Positions 53,460 through 64,000 of a stretch of 64,000 nt of DNA are shown in pieces (the stretch's first letter is position 1; the number at the start of each line of letters is the position of its first letter). Source of the DNA: Metarhizium brunneum (lineage: Eukaryota; Ascomycota; Sordariomycetes; Hypocreales; Clavicipitaceae). The DNA lies in NCBI RefSeq assembly GCF_013426205.1, contig NC_089427.1, positions 1,612,001-1,676,000 of the forward strand, in the 5' to 3' direction. The notes beneath the pieces are model-generated. The model had not been told where the DNA came from. It saw only the letters and a list, made by a program, of their open reading frames with translations, and made no database searches. The translations under genes were made by a program, and so were the position numbers.

Positions 53460-54485
53460 CTACTGCTTTATCCTCTTGGCATCGTCATCAGCAACAACAT
53501 CTTCAACCAACTCTTCCTCATCGTTTCTCGACCTCTTCAAGCCCTTCATCTTCCTCAACTGCAGCTGGCTCAAGTCTTGTTTGCCCAAATGCACTCTACC
53601 AATCTTGTCACCCATTGAATTCATCGTGACATTCTTCTTGGTTCGCTCCTCCAGGCCGCGCGCCTTCTTCATGGCCTCCTTGAGCATAGACTCATCCGCC
53701 TCCTTGACACGGCCAACCCTAAAGTCCATCCTCGGTCCAATCTCCTCCACCTCCACGCGGGGCAGCTTCTGTCCGCTGCGCTTCGTCTGAATCATGTAGG
53801 CGCGCAAATGAATGGCGGGCTTGGCGTCCCCGTCGCCCGTGGCATCCTCCGCCGTGACGGAGACAATGTACTGCAGGCCCTCTACATCAATCTTGTCCGA
53901 GGGGTCGCCTCTGAAGAAATCGAGGAGCAGGCTCTTCGCCAGAGTGTACTCGTTGCTGACGGGGCTCTCGAAGGCGGTGCCCGCAAAGAGGAGCATGGGT
54001 CGCAGGCCAATGGCAAACTTTTTATTCTTGAACTGCGCCATGGTCCGGAAGGTCTCCGGGTCGAGGTGCAGCTCCAGCATGTCGAGGACCTTGTAGCCGA
54101 ACGTGCGGACAAACGTCAGCGCGTGAGGCCGCTTCTTCTGGCTGCTCCCGAAGACGAGGAGGGAGGCGTCGTTCTTCTCGGAGAAGAATTCGAGCGAGGA
54201 GGCGTCTTCAAAGGGGTGGATGGGGTTCTTCTTGGTGAATTTCTTGGCGAGGGGGAGGCGGAGCGAGTGGAGGTCGGTGAGGGCGTCTTGGGCGATTTGC
54301 GAGCAGGACGTGCCGCGGAGGAAGAGGCATTGCTTGGGGTTTTCGACGGCCTTGGGCTCGCGCTTTTCGAGGGCTCGCTTTGAGCGGGCGTTGCGAGGTT
54401 TTCTGGAGACGGTCAGTTATTTGCATGTGGCTTCGGCTGCTTGTCTAGCCAGGTGAGCGACATTGACATACACTTGACGAAGCAT
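53460..54485 (-). CDS. RPF2: Ribosome production factor 2 (Brix domain)
   Basis: A nucleolar assembly factor that, with Rrs1, brings the 5S RNP into the pre-60S ribosome. A 14-base first exon (54472-54485, MLRQ plus two bases) joins through a 69-base intron (GTATGT donor, CTCCAG acceptor) to 53460-54402, giving 318 residues. The join yields MLRQVKPRNARSKRALEKREPK, which matches the family N-terminus closely. The Brix domain covers roughly residues 30-235: NPKQCLFLRGTSCSQIAQDAL, NPIHPFEDASSLEFFSEKND, LTFVRTFGYKVLDMLEL and VEVEEIGPRMDFRVGR. The C-terminus is basic and then acidic (KMKGLKRSRNDEEELVEDV). The tiny first exon is easily missed by automatic annotation. The gene is divergent from PEX5. 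Confidence 0.95.
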
Positions 54486-55038
54486 TTTGACTGTGTGGTC
54501 TTTGTTCGTGCTGCAGAACGTGGGTATCAGATGTTCCTTGGTGACGAAGGCTGCCATGGGAAAAAAAGCTTAGATGGAAAAAAAAAAGAGGCTCTCTATG
54601 CTTATCGATAAGCGCCCCCCGGGGGACCAACCGCGTTGTTAACGTCAACCGTCCGTGGCAACACCCACCCCGCAGTCACGTGTCTGCCTCTGTTGGGCTT
54701 TACAGGAGTGGCGGCCGGCGGAGAAACTTCAGTGCGCCGTGGGACGCTTCTGTAGCCTTCTGAAGGCCGGAGCCGGACTGCCTCGGTACTTTTTCCCCAC
54801 AGGCCGAGCTGCAGGTGACGTCCTGACAAACCATGTCGACCGAGCCCAAATCTGTACTCGTACTCCTCTCAGTCTGAACATTCGTCTCCCTTTTCCTTCT
54901 TCACCTTGGGCACGCTTCCGAGTTGTTTCCCCCATATTGCTGCTGAGGCTGACCTGTTCATCCCCAACGAGAAACGCTGCCGCTTCATCCGCCACCTTCA
55001 ACCACACACCCCGCCTATACCAGCACATTCCCAACATC
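54486..55038. other. Divergent promoter region between RPF2 and PEX5
   Basis: 553 bases between the two start codons. The stretch nearest PEX5 is C/T-rich, like a leader. No gene is seen. Confidence 0.6.
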
Positions 55039-57071
55039 ATGTCGTTTATGGGAGGGGCCGAATGCTCCACGGCGGCGAATCCTTTGAGCCAGTTTCAAAA
55101 ACACGTCCAAGATGACAAGACTCTGCAGCGAGACCGACTCGTTGGGAGGGGACCCGGTGGTCAGATGGGTGGCTTTCGAAGCCAGGCTGCCAATGCTCCC
55201 CAGGACGAGGTACGGATTCCTCCCGCCCCTCCGTGTTTGGTTTCGATCCCCAAGTGACTAATGGTGGACCCCTTATGACCTTATAGATGATGAATGGCTT
55301 CCTCAACGGCGCCCCGAACCTCCAGCAAGAATTCCCCATGCAAGCAGGACCTGCTTTGAACCCAGCACAGCATGCCCCGATGCGCGCCGGCTCAGCGTCG
55401 CCGTCATGGGCTCAGGACTTCAACGGTCAGCCGGGCATGGAGTCGGCTTTTAAGCCTCCGCCTGGAGCTCACTTCTCCTCGGACGAGTTTGCGAGATTCC
55501 AACAGCTGAATGGCCAAGCATCATCAGCCAGGTCCAGTCCAATGCAGAATGCCAACTTGTCCAGCCAGATGCCCCAACGGCCAATGATGGGAGTTGGCAT
55601 GATGAATATGGGAATGGGCTATGGCCAGTTCCAACCCATGTATCAGAACCAACCTCTCCAGCAGCAGCACCAACAGCAACAGCAACCCGAGGGCAAAGGT
55701 AAGGGCAAGTTGATAGAGTTGGACGATAGCAAATGGGAGGAGCAGTTTGCTCAACTCGAGCTCCAGGACCAAGAGGCTGAAAAGCTCAAGGAGAAGGAGA
55801 AGGAGCACGACGAAGCCAACGCGGCTGAGCGGGAACTTGATGAGATTGACAAGGCAATGCAATCTGAAACTAATGAGTTTGGTGACTTCGAATCCCTCTG
55901 GAAAGGAATCCAAGCTGAGACGGCTGCTGCTAGATCCATGGTCAACGACGATACCTTTTTCGACCAGTTCGATACCGAGTGGAGCAACGACAACATCCCC
56001 GCCGACTTCTCCATGGGAGACTGGGGCCGGTTCGGTGATCCTGTCGTCGAGAGCTACCTGTTCGAGCAAGAAAATTTCTTCCGCGACGAAAAGAACGCAT
56101 TCGACGAAGGTGTACGGGTTATGAGGGAGGGCGGGAATCTATCTCTTGCGGCCTTGGCATTTGAAGCCGCAGTACAGCAAAACCCTAATCACACCGAGGC
56201 ATGGGTGTACCTGGGGAAGGCCCAGGCTCAGAACGAAAAAGAGACGGCTGCAATTCGTGCCATGGAACAGGCATTAAAGTTGGACCCCAACAATTTGGAA
56301 GCGTTGATGGGTTTGGCGGTGTCCTACACCAACGAGGGGTATGACAGCACTGCCTATAGAACACTGGAGCGCTGGCTCTCGGTCAAGTACCCTAGCATCT
56401 TGGATCCCAAGAATCTACATCCAGCCTCCGAGATGGGCTTCACTGACCGCCAAATCCTTCACGAAAAGGTAACGAAGTTGTTCATTGAGGCTGCTCGTCT
56501 CAGTCCTGATGGAGAGCACATGGATCCCGATGTCCAGGTAGGCCTGGGCGTATTGTTCTATGGCGCGGAGGAATACGACAAGGCGGTAGACTGCTTCCAG
56601 TCGGCACTACATTCATCAGAGTTGGGTACATCGAACCAGCAAGAACAGGTTCATCTGCTTTGGAACAGACTCGGTGCCACGCTGGCGAATAGTGGACGGT
56701 CAGAAGAAGCTATTGCAGCTTACGAGCACGCGCTTTCCCTGTCGCCCAACTTTGTCCGGGCTCGCTACAACCTCGGCGTAAGCTGTATCAACATCAATTG
56801 CCATCAGGAGGCTGCCTCTCACTTCTTGGCTGCCCTGGAGATGCACAAGTCCATTGAGAAGTCTGGACGAAGCAAGGCGCACGAAATCCTCGGTGACAAT
56901 GCTGGCAGCAACGTGGATGAGGTCATTGACAGGATGTCTGCACAGAACCGCAGCAGCACCTTGTATGACACTCTAAGAAGAGTGTTTACTCAGATGGGAC
57001 GCAGAGACTTGGCGGAGAAGACGGTCGCTGGCGTTGACCCTGACATTTTCCGACCAGAGTTTGACTTTTAG
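55039..57071 (+). CDS. PEX5: Peroxisomal targeting signal 1 receptor
   Basis: A cytosolic shuttle receptor that binds C-terminal SKL-type signals and docks at the peroxisome. Exons 55039-55209 and 55287-57071 (77-base intron, GTACGG donor, TTATAG acceptor) give 651 residues. The N-terminus MSFMGGAECSTAANPLSQF carries the conserved Cys 9 used for monoubiquitination and recycling, in the usual context. The disordered half contains WxxxF-type docking motifs (SPSWAQDF with Trp 98, KWEEQF) and further Trp-containing peptides (ESLWKGIQ, FDTEW), plus a Gln run. The C-terminal half holds the TPR repeats, for example LAALAFEAAVQQNPNHTEAW, AIRAMEQALKLDPNNLEALM and EAIAAYEHALSLSPNFVRAR with YNLGVSCININ. 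The chain ends at PDIFRPEFDF. Confidence 0.96.
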
Positions 57072-60000
57072 ATTCTGGGGACCCACGGATTAGGGTTATT
57101 TGAAATGGGAGGGTACATTTTTGGATATGGCGAACATGAAGCTCCTTCATTTACATGGCATTATCATGTGTATAAACAACAGAACTATGGCGCAACGTCC
57201 CGTGTAGGGTAGGAGTTGCAATTGATGATTAGGATAATGGGGCATAAATTGGCTGCGTGTCATTATTGTGAGGCAGTGACCTTGAATTGTGTTTCCAGCC
57301 CTTGTTATATGTGCCCAAACACTCATTCACTTGTCAAACCCCAGGCCCGGTCCCAGCACTCACCGCACTGAATTCCGCCGATGGGGAATAATCGTAGAAA
57401 CTCTCGCCAAGTTGCAACATCTTTCAAACTCTCCCAACCTACCCTACAAGATGGAGGAGTTGACAGCCTCTTCTGTCGTCGCCAGCAACCGCCCAAGCTG
57501 CCGTAGCTTCACGCGCAGAGACTGGACCTTTCCAGTTCAAACTCCCGTGCCTGTTTCACAATTCCGCGCAAGGTCAGATCCTTGTCATGCAGATGACTGT
57601 CCTTGGCTTCCCCTTGCCGGAAAAGAAGAGGGAAAAAGAAAAAGGCGCCAAACAAACCAGCAGCCAATGATGCGTAGCGGGACCCGCGCTGTCTTCACGC
57701 CACATTGGCAATAACCGCTGGGGCGGCAGGGAAATTGAGGCTGTCAATCTACAAGCAACAAGCAAGAGTACATGTACGTGCCCCATTCTCCATAGCGGGA
57801 TGCCCATCAGAGACAAGGAAGGAAATAAGGGACTCACTGTGCCCTGGAGTCTGGGGTTGGGGAAATGCGGGATTGACCGTTATTTAGGTGTCATTGGATC
57901 AAATGCGGTAGGAGAGTGTTTTTGATGTCCCATGTTGGGATCGTTTCTTTTTCCCCAGCGCCTTGGCCGTCTTTTTCTTTTTTCTTTTTGTCTGGGGTCA
58001 CGGCAAAGTAAAAGTAAAAAAAAAAAAGAGAGAACCAGATGCAAAAGAAAAGAAACGTTGCTATAATTATCGAGGGGTACTCGTGACTACCTACTGCATT
58101 GCATTGCAAATCAGGGGATACGTGGGCTGGGATTAGTATTTGCTTCCCGGCGGTAGGACGAAGCGTCGACGGTATGGCAGGATAACTAATCTTGGCTTCA
58201 AATAAGCGAGCTGGCAAATACGGCACCCGGCACAAATCGAGAGAACCTAGGCATGTATTACCCCGTACTGCTCTTTATATCCGTAGCACAAGCCCGGTCT
58301 AGCGAATCTAGCGAATCCGGACACGGCCTATTTTGCCGGGTTTTGCAAACGCTGGTAGTATTGTATGTCACGCGGGCGGAAACGAAGACTTGAATAGTTT
58401 GAATGGTCTTGTATGGTTGGGACGGGAACAATAACATCGTATGTAGTCTTGAGAAGTGAGACCCTGTCGGATGTCTGTCTGGTCTTTGTGCCGGGGTAGT
58501 TGGTGACTAGTAGACGATAATATCTGCAGCCCGTTGTTGCGGTTTTGGCTCGGCCGGTTTCCAGGGCCGCCGACAGGGCGGCGTGTGATTGCAGCATTTG
58601 ACCGAGTCTGAATGTACAATAATTACATGACAGCAGCCATGAGAAACACTGAACAACAAAGATCGTTGGGAAATCTTCCGGAGCGGTGTGGGCGTGTGGG
58701 TTGCCATCTGGTTAAGTTTAGACCCTCCACCGGCCGCCTCCTTGTCGTTCATCTGTACAAAAGCAACAAGAGTTGCTCCTTTGTCTGTATGTATATGCAA
58801 GTAGGACGTACGTAGTACGTTTGCTTCATGTAGTACTTTGTACTCTGCATGAATTGATAAGACCAGTCCCAGGAACCAGGGGTACTCCCGCCAGTAGTGG
58901 AAACATCATCCCCGTCTTGAACACTTCTTGGATGGCTGTCTGACACTCTGGTAGTACTGTCTCTTTCGCGGCGACAGAACGATTGGGCCTATGGCGATGG
59001 CCAGTTTTTAAAGTTCGTCAAGGGTGGTTCACCGCCCCTGTGGAAAAAGCTATCATGACACAAATCGTTGCCGTCGCCCCCATGCCATGAGAAAAAAGAA
59101 ACGGACTGCGCTGGCTAGTACATGTATTCCGGTTGCCACATATGGGATGCTGGCCCTTGTGTGTGTCTCTACCTACCTTTGACCTCGAAATTTGTGGCGG
59201 CAAAAACTGTTGGGATGGTACAACCGACCTACCGATGCCTGTAGTGCACATCATTCTTGCAAGACAGATTTGTGGTTTGTTCCAGTTCACTTTTGTTCCA
59301 ATGACCCGAGACAACTGAGGGGCAGGTACTAGCATCATTGAACGTTGCAAACTTTCCCGTGTTTCGGTACTTTGCTTTTTCCCTCTTCACGGCCAAGTAA
59401 CTTACTAGTATGTGTATGTACGCAGTCACATATAGCATTACACGTCCACATGCCATGGGCCTCTCACAATTGGCCGACAAACCCGTCGTACTAGTCGCAG
59501 AACACAACCTAGCATTGATCCGAACCATTGGACGAATCCAAGTTGTACAGGTGGAACAACAGCACCGTGGGGTCGGTAACATTTCCGAAAAGGAGGAGAC
59601 TCTTCTCATTCGCGAGGTATGCTGGGGTGTTGTGTGCAACGTAAACAAGTATCGCGGGAAGAGCATTGAGAATTCTCGGCTCAAACGCATAGCCTGTCTC
59701 TGAAAGTACTGGCAGACTGATTATCATGACAAATACTTCAAGGACCCTGTGCTGGAGTCCACGTCTCTCGGGACATCTGAACCACCTCGGAAGCATGTCT
59801 GTATCACAAAGTGACACAGACAACAGTTTCCTATGCCGCTAGACAGAACCCTTTGTAGGGGTCCTGGGAGTGAACAAAAGGCAGGGGAGGTTGTTGCAAG
59901 GCAATGCTCCCAGTTCTAATCCTCCCGGCATCAAATAAAACTTTTGCCCAGAACCTGGTTGGAATATGTTTGTTGGCACTGGACTTTCCTGGACAGTCTA

Positions 60001-63000
60001 CCTTTTTGCGTCGAGATAGATTTTGCATGTCGAGGGCAACCTCATGAGTCGTGGCGGATAAATAAAACCTGTAATGTGTGCTATGGACGAGGAATAATTC
60101 GTCCAAGTACTTTGGCCGCCAGGTTTGTAACTTTGCTGCATAATGCCCACAGTAATCTCTTCGAACATCGTACCGATTAGTCAACGATCTGCCATCATCT
60201 GTTTGAGACAACGGATCAGTCCAGATCCAGATCGTTTCTCAATGGTGGGAATGTCTTCGCGCTCCAATTGCAGTACTAATACCAGGCAAAGGGCAGGTGA
60301 CTGGTGATTTGCCTTGACCAGGATCGAATTTGCATATATCGCTAGCTTTCTTGTACAGGAGCCTCGAGATCTAGGCAACGTGATAGCCTCATGAGGCTCA
60401 GAAAGCCAGGGTTCCTATTGGGTATCATAAACATATCTAGAAACAGTTCCATGCAAGACCGGCGGTTGAGCATTAGACCAAAGAAACAACTGACATGGGA
60501 AGGAGGGTACTGTGATGTGCATGAGGCTTCTTATCACCGCCAAGGTAAAAGAATTTGAGTAGAGACGAGGTTCGTAAGTTCAGAGCATGTTTCTGCCTTG
60601 TCAAACGCCTTCATGGTTGCATTCCAGGCAAATGTCTCAAGGAGGCGCCCGGGTCTCATGTACATGTTCAACAGCGTAATCTGATACGTCCAGTTACGGC
60701 GGCTGTCTCTTTGCAGGGTGAGGTTGTGGGCCATGACAATTGAGATGAAGACCGTCTGAACCAGCAGACACGGAAATGGCCTCTCGATGTAGGCCGAGTG
60801 AATAACAACTCCGCGACTCGTACTCCCTGGGCCGAGCATGGAGTACTCCGTACAGTGTACAGAGCGTTCTCGCATGCTGCAGAGTTATCAAGTAGTTACC
60901 TACTCCGTACATACCTCCATACTGCCCCCCTTGAATCACGAAAAGATGACCCTGGTTGCTCCAAGTGAATAATAATAGTGTCGTTGCATCCGGTATATGT
61001 ACAGGCGTACATACACACTCTATACATGGTCCTAGGATGTGGCTCCTCCATCCAGAGGCGGCCAACAAAACCCATCTTCCACCCAATTACTCCGTAGGGG
61101 GGCAGGGTGTTTGGTGCCGGGTTGCAATAATAAGAGCCGCCATGTGTAGACGCGAATGTTGGCTGGGGAATACAAGTCTAAATTTGGACATGGCTCCCCT
61201 TTCTGTATAACTGCCCGAGCAGCTTGCTGGGGCGCCGTGTTGCCTCTACTGTGCTTATTATTCTGACGCGACAGCAAAGTTCCTTTGTGCAGCATGCGGC
61301 TGGCCATTTTCCGAGTGAATGTAACGAGATTGCAGTTCCTGGTGACGTCTCGGCGGAATGTCGTAATCGGCCGAGCGTGTTGGCCCGTCGTCTCCCTCAT
61401 TCTTAACTTTCCACGTTTCCCTATCGAATAGAGATAGAGTGTTGTAACAACAGAGTAATAGTTGTTCATTGGCCCATGTTCGCAACTATGAGCGCGTAAT
61501 GCTCTTCCTCTTCTTTCTACATTGCGCCACAATGCTGGAGTATTCAGTCATGGCATAGCATAGGCTTTAAGCATCGCCGAGCCTGACAAGGTTTTGATGG
61601 ATTATACCATACCAAAACAACCGTGATATCGGTACTGGCCAGCCCATACCAAGCTGACCTGGCTTCTCATGGAAAACGCTTGCTGGGAGGCACTTTTCAA
61701 GTGCGACTGGAACGGTGGTTGCCGCATTCATGGATCTGGTCACTTTACCACTTTTACCAATCCCAACTGTGCAAGTTTGGATTTTGTCCTGGTAGCGTTT
61801 GAGGAACCTGCAGGATGATAAGTATACGATTATCCCATATGAGGCTAGGCGGACAACATTAACATACTGCTTGGCTCCGTACAACACATACGTGTGGACG
61901 GGTTAATGGCCAGGTAGGCATTCTGTCGTCAGGCCTTCCCATAGCAGCTATCGAGTAGAAGACCACTGTCGAGGTAACCGTTTGTCCCGTCCCATACAAT
62001 GTCCAGGTTCGCAGTCCCAATGCCATGTATCTTCCCCCCCCCTCCGTGCTATACATACTACTATGTTGATAGCATTTTAAGAATAAACGGTCTCAAAACC
62101 CGCCCCATTTTGGGTGACAGGAAATAATCTAGCAGATGAGTGAAAGGTACATACGCTACTGTTTAGGTATGTGCAGCGAGCCCCTGACATACCCCTGGCC
62201 ACGATCTGGGTTCTCCGAAGTAAAACCCTCCGAACTCAGATAAGCATAAGGATAAGAAAAGGCTTAGTTTGTAAATGTGTCTGTGGTGAGGTTCGCAGTC
62301 ACTCTCCCCTCTTGCACAAGTGGCTTTACACCTGCTCAGATGTAGACTGCCGTTCCAGAAATTAACTCATAACTTTAGCCTTGTTTTAGGCAAGGGATAG
62401 CGGTGGCTAGTCATCGCTGTGCGTAGGTCACCATGGAATACTAGCAACTACTAGCTGTGGGGATGATATGAAAGTAAAGACAGATCGTTTCCTTGAAGCT
62501 TGCCTTAGTCGTGTGCACTAGTACTGGCAAGCTATCCTGCCAAGCCACGGTGGAAGCTCTGCAAAAGTAAAACCGGGCAGAAGCTGGGGATCAATTGCCC
62601 AATCGTTGGCTGTTATTATACTCCGCCCAGAGTGCATATGTACATACAGAGAGTGCTTTGTTTTTGAGACCTACCAAAATGATAGTACATAGTAAGCCCA
62701 GATCCTGGCCATATGCATTAGGATGTTGAGCTCACGTTATTTCATCCAAGGTTTTGAGGGCGAATCATTGAGTCCATGGCGTAATACCGCTCCCCGGGTT
62801 TGGTATTCTCTGCGAAGAGCGCGAAAATACTCTCGCTCGACCACGACGGAAGAACTCTGCACGGTGACATTGAAATTGGCACCATCGGTGCTGACATGGG
62901 CCAGGAAACCGTAAACCGATTCAAATGACGGGATGAGATCGTGGACGTGGACGTGGGCGTCAAGACGAGCGCTAGCCCAGCCAGGTGAGACACACATATG

Positions 63001-64000
63001 TCCATCTGTACACGCAAGTACGGAGTAAATGTATGTAATCACAATTCGTTTGCTGTGTTGAACGATGTGCCGCATTCTGTATTCTCCGTCTGTGCGCGCG
63101 GTTTGTGCGGGTGCTGGATTACTTTTGACCCTCCCGGCTCCAACCCTCTTGCTCTTGAGATGAGCTGGCTTTTGCCATAAGCGGTCAGGGTTGTACACGG
63201 TGTGCATGAAGAGATCTCCGAGTCGTAGCGTTGCGCGTTGCATCAAGTGGGACATCTAGTTACTAGTAGTAGTCTTCGTAGAGGGCGAAGTTGACAGTGG
63301 AAATGGGAATTGGATGGTGATGGAGATACTGCCAGGTCTGCCGCATCAAGCGGGGCAGCAGAATCAAGTGCCGAGGGTTGCACAAGGCTTTTCATTGTCG
63401 GATGATTTCGACTCGTCCCTTTACGCCATTTGACCGTTTTTGGTGTGGACGAACCCGTTGCAATTGTACCCAGTATGGAGTACAGATAACTATTGCAGGT
63501 TGGTGCTCCGCACAATGGTGTAGAAAGGATGCACATGCCCAGTCTCGAGGAGGCGCCAGCGGAGACGGGCTTCACGTGGCTGCGAGGCGGATCGGCCGCA
63601 AACGCGTGGTAGGAAGGAGCGTTGGGACGAAGCTAGTGGCCAACACAGACGCGGGCTTAAGGCCGACATGAATCTCCGACCTGCGGCTATCATAGCCACA
63701 GGGTTTATTACGCCATACCGTTTTGCTCGGAGTAATCTGGTGGCGTCCCTCCCAGCTTGCCATGCTATGTGCTATGTCAGCCTGGCTAACCTGGTCTTTC
63801 GTAGTTACCCTGTGACTTCCCGCGCACGTGGGCCCCTGTCATGTCGACCATGGCCAGAGAGAAGGGGCTTGGGGGCTTCAAAGAACATCATCTCCGCGAT
63901 GACGGTACGAGGTGCGGCAGATTCAACCCCTGCTTCATCAACGTGAAGATTTTGACAAGCGTCGGCTTTCTCTCACTCTTGCAGCGTCGACCTTTGACCA
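57072..64000. other. Gene-poor region of 6.9 kb to the window edge
   Basis: Only short open frames are seen on both strands, none with a recognisable domain, a convincing signal peptide or consistent splice partners. Composition is mixed, with A-runs near 58.02 kb and C-runs near 62.03 kb, and is not RIP-like. TACGGAGTA copies lie at 60844, 60901, 61088 and 63019. At the right edge, an ATG at 63899 followed by GTACGA and a TTGCAG 82 bases on could be the start of a further gene, but too little is present to call it. Confidence 0.45.

Noticed and set aside
63668..64000. Possible first exon at the right edge (ATG at 63899, GTACGA donor, TTGCAG acceptor)
   Set aside because: Only one or two codons precede the donor and the following exon is cut by the window, so the signal cannot be told from chance.

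Overview
This window is nuclear DNA from a filamentous ascomycete, most likely a Sordariomycete of the order Hypocreales. The evidence is the gene structure: short introns of about 50-130 bases with GTRNGT-type donors and CTAAC branch points, compact housekeeping genes with intergenic distances of 0.3-0.7 kb, fungal-specific families (Zn2Cys6 regulator, Flc/spray-type TRP channel, Hsp30-type small heat-shock protein), and abundant TACGGAGTA and TAGGTACCTA words between genes. The species cannot be named from sequence alone. I saw no rRNA, tRNA, CRISPR array, phage or intact transposon.

Layout. 1-69: the first 23 codons of an unrecognised gene running off the left edge (minus). 541-1696: RAD51 recombinase (minus). 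2158-2826: Hsp30-like small heat-shock protein (minus) with a clear heat-shock element upstream. 4309-6318: RRM plus YTH RNA-binding protein (minus). 6.3-11.7 kb: gene-poor. 11741-12603: proteasome beta-6 subunit (minus), divergent from 13028-18979: PI4-kinase STT4 (plus). 19251-21267: manganese-type CDF transporter (minus). 21.3-28.1 kb: gene-poor, ending in the leader of 28148-31092, a 937-residue low-complexity protein (plus). 31740-32435: lumazine synthase (minus), divergent from 33016-35880: MutL homologue of the MLH2 / human PMS1 type (plus). 38889-42353: TRP-like channel (plus). 42976-45171: REX1-type RNA exonuclease (minus), divergent from 45837-47540: F-box protein (plus). 48059-49315: cystathionine gamma-lyase (minus). 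51489-53052: Zn2Cys6 regulator (plus). 53460-54485: RPF2 ribosome-assembly factor (minus), divergent from 55039-57071: PEX5 peroxisomal import receptor (plus). 57.1-64 kb: gene-poor.

The genes do not form a pathway or cluster. They are conserved housekeeping functions (DNA repair, proteasome, phosphoinositide signalling, riboflavin and sulfur amino acid metabolism, RNA processing, ribosome assembly, peroxisome import) in alternating divergent and convergent pairs, plus a few regulators. Exon joins were chosen so that splice-site consensus, reading frame and family conservation agree. No transcript evidence was available.

I looked for an undescribed system and do not see one. The points most worth a second look are a highly over-represented intergenic 9-mer, an RRM-YTH protein whose YTH domain has a long acidic insertion and is split by a GC-AG intron, a MutL homologue without the endonuclease motif, and three gene-poor stretches of 5-7 kb.
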